NCBI GenBank assembly: GCA_030737875.1
Contig: CM060911.1
Location: 90,106,599-90,170,598, forward strand
Source: Allium sativum
Taxonomy: Eukaryota; Streptophyta; Magnoliopsida; Asparagales; Amaryllidaceae
Direction: 5' to 3'
Length of the DNA: 64,000 nucleotides
Below, in pieces: positions 24,000-35,504 of this stretch; position 1 is the first letter of the stretch; each line of letters opens with the position of its first letter. A model generated the notes under the pieces. It did no database searches, was not told the origin of the DNA, and saw only the letters and a list, made by a program, of their open reading frames with translations. Made by a program: the position numbers and the translations under genes.

Positions 24000-25059
24000 T
24001 GTAATGACCCGGATTCTTATGGGTAAATTTTAATTATTTAATATTTAATTTAAATATTGGGTGGATAATATAAATGGAATTTTATATTATGTTATTAGTT
24101 TAATAATCAATTTCGATTTAATATTGAGTAGATCAAATAGTCAGAATACGAAAATAGATTTAGTTGAATTCAAATTTTAATTTGAATTAAATACGGTTCA
24201 AATAATTTATAGGGAATTTTATTTTAAATGCATAAGTATAATAATATTAAATTATTATCGAAGAAATAAATGGTTTTGAATTTAATTTAAATCAATTTAA
24301 ATAAATATCTTCCACAGGCGATCGAATCAGACTTCGTGACATATCCTAGTGTGTCCGGAATAGTGGTATTACCTTAGAGTTGACAGTGGTTGGGTTCAGA
24401 AAGGAGTTCGCAGTCAAGGGGATTTTAAATTAAAGGACATCGTTTCCATTATAATTTAAAATAAAATAAAATATCATAAAGTAAGTTCTTTTTGCGTGGA
24501 CTGAAGATAAACCCGTGTTCTTCTTTATCCCCATAAACCAAAACGAAGTGTGCCTTGTTTATTACCACATACTAAAAACAAATCGTGCTCCTTTGATGTC
24601 TGCAAATTAAATCAAAAGCTTCAGAAATGGAAGCCGCTGCCTTGCTTTATAAATGCAGAACCACCTTTCCCCTTTCCACTATTTTACCAGCGCCTCAAAA
24701 AAAAATCAAAAATGATGGAACCCTTTTCATTCAAAGAAACCGAAATCAGGTATCGTAGTTCCATCTTCATCACGAGTTCTCCGAACTCGATCCAAGTTCG
24801 ATCGCGCTTCACATCATGTCCAGGTCTGAGACGCACAAGAAATCTAGGGTTCTGGTGGCAACGCATTTCAATGAAGGACGTACTCGAGATCTGTGATGGA
24901 GGCGAATAGGGCAGTGCGACGTTTGTTGAGTTCGAACTGGGGGTGCGATTCCATGATAAGGACGACGCTGTGCGATGTTGAGGGAGGTTCTGGAGTGGAA
25001 ATATTGGTACTGTTATTGGAGTTTTGATCGGTTCAACAGTAAGATATTGGGAGGAGTTG
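24000..25059 (+). mobile_element. Element O 3' LTR, first part
   Basis: The LTR starts TGTAATGACCC right after a polypurine tract. The first 700 bp are AT-rich; from about 24540 a more balanced stretch follows that resembles a leader. It is interrupted at 25059 by GL2, with the 5-bp target copy AGTTG (25055-25059), and continues at 48005. The 146-codon minus-strand frame across 25060 spans the insertion junction and is not a gene. Confidence 0.88.
25055..25059. repeat. GL2 target-site duplication, left copy
   Basis: AGTTG, matched by AGTTG at 48000-48004 directly after the other end of GL2. Confidence 0.95.
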
Positions 25060-26770
25060 TGAAACGACCCGAACTCCCCCGGCCTCCGAAGAGAAGAGGA
25101 AAGCACGAATTGTTTTGAGAACACGACAATATAGAACGCAGACGGAAGAACATTTCATTGTATAATACAACAATGCATCAGATTACAAGAATATACAGAG
25201 TATAAATGAATAAATATTACACAGAAATATCAGAGATTTAGATTACATTTAAATACATAGTAGCGGAAAATAATACAATACACAACTAGAAGGAGATATA
25301 CGGATACAAAGCTTTCCGGATATCGTTCCAGCTGTAAACCAGGATCCTGTGAATATAAATCTGCAAAACCAAAACTACTAGCTGCCCGTGTCAAAATAGG
25401 GGCACCCATAGTTTAGGTTGAAACAATAAACTCCAGGTCAGTCATGTGACTGGTGTGAGAACTAAAACAGTTATAAATCTTTATTTTAAAGTTAGGTAAA
25501 TCAAGGGACCACGCCGTATAACACGGAACGAGTTTCCCCCCAAGAATACCAGTGCATAAAACAAACAACGCAATGCTAAATAAAGAAAAAAGAAGCTGTT
25601 ATAAGACCCAGGTCCTATCACACAATGTAACGCAAGCCGGGGGATAGGGTTTTCCCTTATAACAGCCAAAGAATGCTTGGTACGTTTAAAAGAAATCATT
25701 TGATACTATTATAAGTGCATAGTGTATAAAACAACTTCAAATCATAAGTATCAATCATAGACGGCATGGGTACCATATATCATGTCGCCATACTAGGCTC
25801 TACAAATAAAACCGCAAATGTCACGTATTTGGAAATTGGATTTCCGTCTGTGAACCGAGGCCAGGGATCGTCCTCTACCGATTCGTGACTCTCTAGCCCG
25901 AGCCATAGGATCAGAGCTCTAGTGACCCTTGGAGCGACAGGGCCGGTCCACCGATGTGGATTAAAATGCCTGAACACTACGTCTCCCCGCACTTTGGGGC
26001 GTAAATGAGCCAACGAATGACTCCATCGGACCCAGATCGTCCGATCAAACCAAGGCGCCTCGCAACAGCAACAACCACACAGGTGAAAAGTATATAAATG
26101 TCAGGGCTGGAAGGTCACTGACACCACCCAAGCTAGAAAGAAACGCATGCCCTCCCTGAGGTCCTCTCCCGTTTTTGGTTCACAACCGGGGTGCGAAACT
26201 CGCGAAGTAAACGTTACACAAAGCTACGCCACAAAGGCCGTGCTTTGATCATCACCACAAGACTTTTCTTTTCAACAGAAGCCTCGATCAATTGCCACTT
26301 AGGCATGCCACACAGGCAATTCACTCCATGCGTTTGATGTCCATCAATATACAACCCCTGAGCTCGTACGTCTCAGAGAAGGGCGTTAAGCAAGAGAATA
26401 AATTCTCCGCCGCCAAACAGATATATATTTAATAGAGATCAATCACACGGGCTAAAATCCAATGTCATACACACAGTCCATTTACAAGTCCGTTCGGGGT
26501 CTGAACGAAACCGGAGGCACCGAGTACCCCGCATATACATCGATCTCCAAGTACGTCTGGACGATCACCAACTGTTTCCATCTTCTTAGGTGTACAGCCC
26601 AATCAAGATCATCAGTAATCACCCAAACGACGTGAAGACCTCCGGTCTTCAACCACCATCTTCATCTTCGACTTATCGTCGTATCATTTATTCAGAATGG
26701 GATAAACCCGGTCTTTCCGAATAACTCGCGTATATTTTAAATAAGTGTTACACAAGCACAACATACGCCT
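25060..26770 (-). mobile_element. GL2 3' LTR, segment left of TK3
   Basis: Matches 41414-43124. It begins TGAAACGACCC (the minus-strand LTR end GGGTCGTTTCA) and includes the conserved CCGTATAACACGG motif near 25508-25535. It ends in CGCCT, the TK3 target site. Confidence 0.95.
26766..26770. repeat. TK3 target-site duplication, left copy
   Basis: CGCCT, repeated at 35500-35504. The uninterrupted site is preserved in the other GL2 LTR as ACATACGCCTCATTCC (about 43116-43131). Confidence 0.97.
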
Positions 26771-27180
26771 TGTAACACCCCGTATTTTCTTTAAACATAA
26801 GAGTTAAAAATCAAGGTATAATTAATTTTTATGAGAAGAAATAAGGGAAACGGGTTGCGCCATTGTGTTCGTCTCGGAAAAATACGCGAAATAGAGTCCG
26901 AATTTGCGTAAATCGGAGTCCGTATGAAGAAGATTTGGACGAACGAAGTTAGGCAGAAAAACCGGAAACAGGCCAGAATACACTGGCGCACTTGTGAAGC
27001 GTGCCAGTACAAAAATACACTGGCGCACCTGCCAAGTGCGCCCATACAAATCCAGCACCGAATTCTGGAGTGTTCTGAGGTGACGTGTCTTCTTTTGAGT
27101 GGCTGGATGATGTGTATTCGAGCTGTGCGATTCTGATGACTTCTGGACTGATCTGAAGGCTCTAAATCACCCTATCCTCC

Positions 27181-27188
27181 TATAAATA
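27181..27188 (+). promoter_or_regulatory. TK3 LTR TATA box
   Basis: TATAAATA about 410 bp into the LTR, after a GC-balanced U3 and before a pyrimidine-rich leader (CTCTAGCC, CTCTTCTTCT). The same element is in the 3' LTR at 32341-32348. TK1's LTR has TATATAAG at 55836-55843. Confidence 0.7.
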
Positions 27189-28673
27189 CATCCCTAACCT
27201 AAACCTAAGTCTCTAACACAATTCTCTAGCCTCCATTGCTCTCTTCTTCTAATTAAAAATAAAAATGGCGTCGCTACTCTGCTAGAATCAAAACTAGAAG
27301 TCAATCAACATCATCCTAAATTCAAATTTGAGATAAAAGCTTCTGCAACAATTCTGTAACAACTAAAGTTCTTTCTTTAATCCAATCAAGGCAAGTACAG
27401 TTATTTTCCGCTATAAACGTTAGTTATAATTTTGATATGTTTTTAATTCTGAATCTGAGATTGTATATATATTCTCTTCTGTCAGATCTGTTTTCTGTGA
27501 CTGTTCTGTATTCCCTTTTCTTCTTTTCTGTTTCTATGGCCAGGCTACCACGAGCCTGTGCCTAATCTCATAAGAGATGAACGTATGAACGCAAATTTTG
27601 GGATAAATAATGAATGATGTGAAATTTGACAAGACTGAATTGAATGTATGACTTTAGGTCTGAGGCATAAAATATAATGGACATGTGACTTGGGATTGGA
27701 TGCATAAATTTGACTATGAACATATAATTTATATATGTTGTATGCATAGTGTATGTTGTAATTTAGATCTGTAATTAATTAGAAAAATATGAGCATATGT
27801 TGTAAACTAGATTTGGATCTATACATATTCTGTGATAGAAGAAAAGAGGGACCATTGTAAGATTACATATGATTTGAGACTTTGGACAAAATGCATATAA
27901 AAGTCAAGATCTGATTTTTAGAAGATATGATTTAAAGATTTAGATTGTTGGGTATAGTTTGCATAATGATTCATGACTTAAAAAGAAGAAGATATGGAAA
28001 CTTAGGTGTAAAGATTTACATTAATTAGGATATCTATTATTGTGATTACACCTAAATAGGAATTTTTGGATATATGGCATGCATTGCAATTAATGATTAT
28101 ATTTGGTATAATTTACATGTAAAATGCTAGTTTAACAAAAATTGGAACATATGTTATATGGTAAATTGTGTCCATATTCTGCGCTATGTAAATTTATGCA
28201 AACATGGAATATATGTTCATATTTTGAATCATGACAATTATTTAGGCATATGAATTTAGGCCTAATTTATGTTTAGGCAAGGCATGTAAATAGAACCTTT
28301 AGAAATATTAAACCTGCTAAATCTGTCATTTACTGAATCCGTTGAAAATGCCTATTTTGCTAATTTGCCAGGTTGCCTAAAACTGCTAGTTCTGTTATAT
28401 TGCCTAGACTGCTAATTAGATTGAAATGCCAAATCTGTTAAATTTGTCTGTTGAGATGCCTAACCTGTTATATGCCCAAATCTGCTAAGTTGCTAAATCT
28501 ATTAAATCCGTTAAGTCATATAATCTGGAAAATCTGCTATCTGCTAAAATCTGTTATCTGCTGTGTTGATATAATCATCCTGTTATTGATATAATCTGAA
28601 TTGGAATATATATATATTGGGCGTGCGCATAAACGGTAAATTATTAATTAATTGGCCGCAAAGATAAACATGG

Positions 28674-28880
28674 CTAACTCGAGGTTAGAATGAATTTGCG
28701 GCGTAATTCTGCCCGGAACCGCCCGGCACATCCAGTGGCCGCAAACAAAAGGTTCTAATGTGAGAAGTTAGTCATAACCTGCTTAAGACACGAGGTTAGG
28801 TCTGGCTTGTGGCAGAAGTCTGCCCGGAACCGCCCGGCCCATCCAGCGGCCACAAGCTAGCGACCTAATGTGGGAGGTCT
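28674..28880 (+). ncRNA. Paired hairpins in TK3 5' LTR leader
   Basis: Hairpin 1: CTAACT (28674-28679) with AGTTAG (28766-28771); TTAGAA (28685-28690) with TTCTAA (28753-28758); TTTGCGGC (28695-28702) with GCCGCAAA (28738-28745). Hairpin 2: AGAC (28786-28789) with GTCT (28877-28880); TTAGGTC (28796-28802) with GACCTAA (28862-28868); GCTTGTGGC (28805-28813) with GCCACAAGC (28849-28857). Both loops hold the conserved CTGCCCGGAACCGCCCGG. Stem sequences differ between the two hairpins but pairing is kept. The region lies downstream of the TATA box, so it should be part of the RNA. The 3' LTR has the same pair at about 33834-34040. Confidence 0.7.
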
Positions 28881-30198
28881 GGGCATTAATAATTAATTAA
28901 TGCAAATCTAAGATAAGATTGACGTCTAAAACGTATTGGGGGAAAATAGGGTTAAACCAACTGGATTAATAGGTATAGTAAACCCGTCCATAAATCTGTA
29001 GGCCCAATACAAAGTTAGACAAATCTGAAAAATCTGTACATCCGATCTGTTAGTCTAAAAACTTGTTAACTTAAACTGTGAACTAGTAAATCTGAATTCT
29101 GTATGTCTGAACTTGTAAACAAGTTAATCTGAGATCTGTTAGTTTGGGGACACAAGTTTGGGAGGGGAATTACTTGTGTCATCTGTTGTTTGGGACCCAT
29201 ATTAGTCAGTAACCCTTTCTGGTATCAAAACTTTGACCCAACAGTAGGTAGGGTCCGGGCACGCTTACTGAACTAATTATAAGTGGTTCATTCTGATAAT
29301 GGCGAGGGGTGTTGATGGTGCATTCCAACCGGGTCATGTGCGTGCATGGATCCCGGTCTGCCTCTGAGGATGTAAGACGCCGTGACATCTGTAAATAGGT
29401 CTGTGCCGATTGGTTGTCACTTTAGGGAGTGATACACCCTATTGTGGGGCCGACACATGATATTTATGTATTAGGGAGCCGATCGCTTGGGGTAGGGTTT
29501 TAGGGTACGCTTAGTTCTGTTTGTTTCTATTGGTACCGTCTGCTTCTGTTGGGTGGTAACACCTGTCTGTTTCTGTGTGGTACCGTCTGTTCGGGTGGTA
29601 AAGGCCCATTACTAGTGTACACCTAATTCTACATTCTGTTTCCGTAGGGATTAATCTGTTTCTGCTTCTGTCTGTTTCTGATCGGGTAGTAAAGGCCCAT
29701 TATTAGCATCCTGTTTCTGTTAAATTATTCTGTACCCGTTTCCGTTTCAGTTTAGACATTAGGGTGACACCTAATTCTGCTATACTAGTATTAGTACAGA
29801 GAAGTGTAAAACAATAGTTTATATCATTCTGTTATATCTGCTACACCTGTTACAGTTATCTCACATCCAGTTTTATGTTCATATCATATTATTATTATTT
29901 GTTCATATGCTGAAAGTCACTGGACTTGCCAGACTTTTTGTCTGACCCTTGTTGTTTCGCCTCCTTTCTTCCGTTTCTCCCCCCCCCAGGTTATCCAAGG
30001 AGGGAAATACTTTAGCTTGATCCGGATTTCTCTTTGCTTGAAGTGCTTAAAGTATGGCTTGGCTCTGTATAGCTTCCGTTCCATGGGGATTATGATTTTA
30101 AACCATGCATTTTGAAGGCTTTTGTACAAGACTGATATTTTGTACTTGAATTCTGAAATTTGAAAGGATGTAACCATATTAATTTCTGTTTCCGCTGT

Positions 30199-30204
30199 AA
30201 TAAA
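30199..30204 (+). terminator. LTR poly(A) signal
   Basis: AATAAA about 120 bp before the LTR end. The counterpart in the TK3 3' LTR is at 35373-35378, and in the TK2 LTR remnant at 58862-58867. Confidence 0.6.
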
Positions 30205-30327
30205 GTTAAAATTTTTCAAGTACTGTTTTATCTGTCTTGTAAGTTTCTGTTCTGTTTACTAAAATGCTCCACCAAAGTTAAGGCATTCCCTTTGTGAGTG
30301 ACCTTAACGGAGGTGGGGTGTTACACT

Positions 30328-30339
30328 TGGTATCAGAGC
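30328..30339 (+). other. TK3 primer binding site (tRNA-iMet)
   Basis: TGGTATCAGAGC two bases after the 5' LTR end (30325). Confidence 0.96.
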
Positions 30340-30518
30340 TGAAGGTTACCAGATTTGATAAAAAGTTTTGAAAACTATTTTCAAAAAGGATTTAAAAAAG
30401 GAAGTATTTTCAAAAGTAAAGCTTATTTTTGAAAAATAAAATAAATAATCCCTAAAAGCCATATATCTTTCTTTCGATTCTTTGTTTCGAGTTCCTTCCT
30501 CTTTCCCTTTTTGAATCT

Positions 30519-30920
30519 CTTCCTCCGCGTATAGATGCTTTTTCTAAGATATGTAAGGACTTCCGTGCGATGGGAGGAAAACCGCTTTATGGGACTGAGA
30601 CGTTGTCGAGGCTAGAAGTTGGCTGAACGAAGTAGAGGACTTATTGGTACCTTTGGGATAGATGATGGGAGGAAGGTTCAGCCAGCTGCTTGGTTAATGA
30701 AGGATGAAGCTTCATTTTGGTGGAAGGTCACGAATGGAGAAAGTACATGGGAGATATGGATAGGACACACGATAAGAAAGTTGATCCAAAGAAGGGCACT
30801 TGCTTCAACTGTGGTGAGATAGGACACTTCACTAGGGACTGCCCGAAGAAACGAGGACAAGGGAAGAGGGCAGGACCAACTGCTGGAGGGAAGGCGAACA
30901 CTTTCGAGGCTTGTGGATAG
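30519..30920 (+). pseudogene. gag: TK3 gag remnant with one zinc knuckle
   Basis: Fragments of the gag capsid region align to TK2 gag: FSKICKDFRAMGG near 30540-30580, then after a frameshift the core with AAWLMKDEASFWW (about 30685-30725). The second half of the capsid domain is deleted at about 30755-30765 and the frame changes. The nucleocapsid knuckle CFNCGEIGHFTRDC (CX2CX4HX4C, about 30801-30842) follows, then a basic tail. The initiator region seen in TK2 is missing. In intact relatives gag packages the RNA into virus-like particles; this copy cannot make a complete one. Confidence 0.85.
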
Positions 30921-31410
30921 GATAGGATTAGGATAACTTTCTGTAGGAGGTTTAATTTCTTTATCTGATTGTTGAAATAAAACTCATTCTGATTCTGGCA
31001 TTTTGATTCTGTAATCGATACTCTGCACTTTAATACTAGTATTGTTTCTGATTCCGCTGTAGACTCAGACCCATAAGGGTTATGGATCATCTGTTTGAGA
31101 TTGGCGTCAAGTATGACGCATACATTCTGAGTTTTCTTGGGGTATGATTTTATCATGCTTAGCTTCCTAAGAATCATTAGGGAACCTGATCTGTACCAGT
31201 AGTCTGTAAATATCTAAATACTTTTTATAGGATTTCCAGTTTTGACATTGTCTAAAGAAGGTAATCCTCTGGGCGTCAATTTGATGTTGGTTTCGGTCTT
31301 TGGGGCCGATACTTAGGACCCATGTCTAATGGGAACCAAATTTTCGTTCTATCTGTACTCGCTTCCATCATTCGACTGTATCCTATCGATCGAATATTTG
31401 AACTTTTGGT
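30921..31410 (+). pseudogene. TK3 protease scrap and deletion junction
   Basis: Around 30985-31050 the sequence resembles the TK2 protease segment around its FDSGA motif. Around 31115-31180 it resembles the region just before RT (TK2 60590-60640). All RT to chromodomain sequence is missing. Bases 31230-31405 are not placed against TK1 or TK2 by eye. Confidence 0.6.
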
Positions 31411-31930
31411 AGAAACTAATGGGTGTAAACATGTGTTTGAGACATGTTATGTTTGATGGTTGCAAGTGGATGCAAGTGGTTGCTAGTGGTTGCCCGTGGA
31501 TGCATATACACACACTAGGCACTAGATCGGCTCGAAAACACTCTCATACTGCATATGGATGGGTGAGCATTTTTCAATTCTTGTGGATGCAAAATGGTTG
31601 ATTCAGCACATGGATGTTGCATTTGAGTGAATGATTGTGCACTCATATAGAAATAATATATATCATCAGAATTCTATTGCATACATGTTGGACTCATGGC
31701 ACTGACATAATTCGCATTAAGGAGGTCAACTGAATCAGTAGACCGCCTGATCTTTGCATTAGATAAGGAACATATACACACACTTTTGCATATGTTCATA
31801 CAACATTAGAAGTTTTCTAAGGACAATGGATGCTTGTGGATGATGGTTGAGTAGATGGGTGATTGGATGGTAGGACACATTCTTCTTAACTTGAAGATTT
31901 CAGGGACGAAATCCTCTAAGGAGGGGAGAA
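31411..31930 (+). other. TK3 3' untranslated region and polypurine tract
   Basis: Homologous to 54780-55298 and 63590-64000. It contains GTGGTTGC/GTGGATGC repeats (31444-31505). It ends in CAGGGACGAAATCC and the polypurine tract AAGGAGGGGAGAA (31918-31930) abutting the 3' LTR. Confidence 0.9.
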
Positions 31931-34900
31931 TGTAACACCCCGTATTTTCTGTAAACATAAGAGCTAAAAATCAAGGTATAATTAATTTTTAGGAGAAGAA
32001 ATAAGGGAAACGGGTTACGCCATTGTGTTCGTATCGGAAAAATACGCGAAATAGAGTCCGAATTTGCGTAAATCGGAGTCCGTATGAAGAAGATATGGAC
32101 GAACGAAGTTAGGCAGAAAAACCGGAAACAGGCCAGAATACACTGGCGCACTTGTGAAATGCGCCAGTACAAAAATACACTGGCGCACCTGCCAAGTGCG
32201 CCCATACAAATCCAGCACCGAATTCTGGAGTGTTCTGAGGTGACGTGTCTTCTTTTAAGTGGCTGGATGATGTGTATTCGAGCTGTGCGATTCTGATGAC
32301 TTCTGGACTGATCTGAAGGCTCTAAATCACCCTATCCTCCTATAAATACATCCCTAACCTAAACCTAAGTCTCTAACACAATTCTCTAGCCTCCATTGCT
32401 CTCTTCTTCTAATTAAAAATAAAAATGGCGTCGCTACTCTGCTAGAATCAAAACTAGAAGTCAATCAACATCATCCTAAATTCAAATTTGAGATAAAAGC
32501 TTCTGCAACAACTCTGTAACAACTAAAGTTCTTTCTTTAATCCAATCAAGGCAAGTACAGTTATTTTCCGCTATAAACGTTAATTATAATTTTGATATGT
32601 TTTTAATTCTGAATCTGAGATTGTATATATATTCTCTTCTGTCAGATCTGTTTTCTGTGACTGTTCTGTATCCCCTTTTCTTCTTTTCTGTTTCTATAGC
32701 CAGGCTACCACGAGCCTGTGCCTAATCTCATAAGAGATGAACGTATGAACGCAAATTTTGGGATAAATAATGAATGATGTGAAATTTGACAAGACTGAAT
32801 TGAATGTATGACTTTAGGTCTGAGGCATAAAATATAATGGACATGTGACTTGGGATTGGATGCATAAATTTGACTATGAACATATAATTTATATATGTTG
32901 TATGCATAGTGTATGTTGTAATTTAGATCTGTAATTAATTAGAAAAAGATGAGCATATGTTGTAAACTAGATTTGGATCTATACATATTCTGTGATAGAA
33001 GAAAAGAGGGACCATTGTAAGATTACATATGATTTGAGACTTTGGACAAAATGCATATAAAAGTCAAGATCTGATTTTTAGAAGATATGATTTAAAGGTT
33101 TAGATTGTTGGGTATAGTTTGCATAGTGATTCATGACTTAAAAATAAGAAGATATGGAAACTTAGGTGTAAAGATTTACATTAATTAGGATATCTATTAT
33201 TGTGATTACACCTAAATAGGAATTTTTGGATATATGGCATGCATTGCAATTAATGATTATATTTGGTATAATTTACATGTAAAATGCTAGTTTAACAAAA
33301 ATTGGAACATCTGTTATATGGTAAATTGTGTCCATATTCTACGCTATGTAAATTTATGCAAACATGGAATATATGTTCATATTGTGAATCATGACAATTA
33401 TTTAGGCATATGAATTTAGGCCTAATTTATGTTTAGGCAAGGCATGTAAATAGAACCTTTAGAAATATTAAACCTGCTAAATCTGTCATTTACTGAATCC
33501 GTTGAAAATGCCTATTTTGCTAATTTGCCAAGTTGCCTAAAACTGCTAGTTCTGTTATATTGCCTAGACTGCTAATTAGATTGAAATGCCAAATCTGTTA
33601 AATTTGTCTATTGAGATGCCTAACCTGTTATATGCCAAAATCTGCTAAGTTGCTAAATCTATTAAATCCGTTAAGTCATATAATCTGGAAAATCTGCTAT
33701 CTGCTAAAATCTGTTATCTGCTGTGTTGATATAATCATCGTGTTATTGATATAATCTGAATTGGCATATATATATATTGGGCGTGCGCATAAACGGTAAA
33801 TTATTAATTAATTGGCCGCAAAGATAAACATGGCTAACTCGAGGTTAGAATGAGTTTGCGGCATAATTCTGCTCGGAATCGCCCGGCACATCCAGTGGCC
33901 GCAAACAATAGGTTCTAATGTGAGAAGTTAGTCATAACCTGCTTAAGACACGAGGTTAGGTCTGGCTTGTGGCAGAAGTCTGCCCGGAACCGCCCGGCCC
34001 ATCCAGCGGCCACAAGCTAGCGACCTAATGTGGGAGGTCTGGGCATTAATAATTAATTAATGCAAATCTAAGATAAGATTGACGTCTAAAACGTATTGGG
34101 GGAAAATAGGGTTAAACCAACTGGATTAATAGGTATAGTAAACCCGTCCATAAATCTGTAGGCCCAATACAAAGTTAGACAAATCTGAAAAATCTGTACA
34201 TCTGATCTGTTAGTCTGAAAACTTGTTAACTTAATCTGTGAACTAGTAAATCTGAATTCTGTATGTCTGAACTTGTAAACAAGTTAATCTGAGATCTGTT
34301 AGTTTGGGGACACAAGTTTAGGAGGGGAATTACTTGTGTCATCTGTTGTTTGGGACCCATATTTGTCAGTAACCCTTTCTGGTATCAAAACTTTGACCCA
34401 ACAGTAGGTAGGGTCCGGGCACGCTTACTGAACTAATTATAAGTGGTTCATTCTGATTATGGCGAGGGGTGTTGATGGTGCGTTCCAACCGGGTCATGTG
34501 CGTGCATGGATCCCGGTCTGCTTCTGAGGATGTAAGACGCCGTGACATCTGTAAATAGGTCTGTGCCAATTGGTTGTCACTTTAGGGAGTGATACACCCT
34601 ATTGTGGGGCCGACACAGGATATTTATGTATTAGGGAGCCGATCGCTTGGGGTAGGGTTTTAGGGTACGCTTAGTTCTGTCTGTTTCTGTTGGTATCGTC
34701 TGCTTCTGTTGGGTGGTAACACCTGTCTGTTTCTGTGTGGTACCGTCTGTTCGGGTGGTAAAGGCCCATTACTAGTGTACACCTAATTCTACATTCTGTT
34801 TCCATAGGGATTAATCTGTTTCTGCTTCTGTCTGTTTCTGATCGGGTAGTAAAAGCCCATTATTAGCATCCTGTTTCTGTTAAATTATTCTGTACCCGTT

Positions 34901-35499
34901 TCCGTTTCAGTTTAGACATTAGGGTGACACCTAATTCTGCTATACTAGTATTAGTGCAGAGAAGTGTAAAACAATAGTTTATATCATTTTGTTTTTCTGT
35001 TATATCTGCTACACCTGTTACAGTTATCTCACATCCAGTTTTATGTTCATATCATATTATTATTATCTGTTCATATGCTGAAAGTCACTGGACTTGCCTG
35101 ACTTTTTGTCTGACCCTTGTTGTTTCGCCTCCTTTCTTCCGTTTCTCCCCCCCCCCCCCCCAGGTTATCCAAGGAGGGAAATACTTTAGCTTGATCCGGA
35201 TTTCTCTTTGCTTGAAGTGCTTAAAGTATGGCTTGGCTCTGTATAGCTTCCGTTCCATGGGGATTATGATTTTAAACCATGCATTTTGAAGGATTTTGTA
35301 CAAGACTGATATTTTGTACTTGAATTCTGAAATTTGAAAGGATGTAACCATATTAATTTCTGTTTCCGCTGTAATAAAGTTAAAATTTTTCAAGTACTGT
35401 TTTATCTGTCTTCTAAGTTTCTGTTCTGTTTACTAAAATGCTCCACCAAAGTTAAGGCATTCCCTTTGTGAGTGACCTTAACGGAGGTGGGGTGTTACA
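31931..35499 (+). mobile_element. TK3 3' LTR
   Basis: A near-identical copy of 26771-30325, with a longer C run (about 35147-35161, 14-15 C against 8-9) and a short T-rich insertion near 34990. The hairpin pair is conserved; changes in hairpin 1 fall mainly in loop or junction bases. Confidence 0.96.
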
Positions 35500-35504
35500 C
35501 GCCT
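35500..35504. repeat. TK3 target-site duplication, right copy
   Basis: CGCCT, identical to 26766-26770. Confidence 0.97.

Larger units (their letters stand above)
26771..30325 (+). mobile_element. TK3 5' LTR
   Basis: TGTAACACCCC...GTGTTACA. It contains a TATA box (27181), a donor-like AAGGCAAGT (about 27388-27396), two large hairpins (28674-28880), a C run (about 29982-29990) and AATAAA at 30199-30204. The TATA and poly(A) positions imply an R region of about 3 kb and a short U5. Confidence 0.95.
26771..35499 (+). mobile_element. TK3: internally deleted Tekay/Del-type element
   Basis: A complete insertion with 5-bp duplication CGCCT. The 5' LTR is 26771-30325 (3,555 bp), the interior 30326-31930 (1,605 bp), the 3' LTR 31931-35499 (3,569 bp). 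The LTRs start TGTAACACCCC and end GTGTTACA. By eye they differ at roughly 50-60 positions plus small indels (C-run length, a short TTTTTCTG insertion), about 1.5 percent, so the insertion is young. The interior retains a primer site, broken gag with one zinc knuckle, a protease fragment and the 3' untranslated region. RT, RNase H, integrase and chromodomain are gone, so it depended on another element for movement. Confidence 0.97.

Noticed and set aside
24000..25059. 5' LTR of a plus-strand element
   Set aside because: A polypurine tract and GACGAAA module lie immediately upstream and no primer site follows, so it is a 3' LTR (or solo derivative).
24684..25124. 146-codon minus-strand frame
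   Set aside because: It crosses the GL2 insertion boundary at 25060, joining two unrelated sequences.
26924..27136. 70-codon frame repeated at 32084-32296
   Set aside because: Same position in the two TK3 LTRs, upstream of the TATA box; no family resemblance and no sign of coding constraint.
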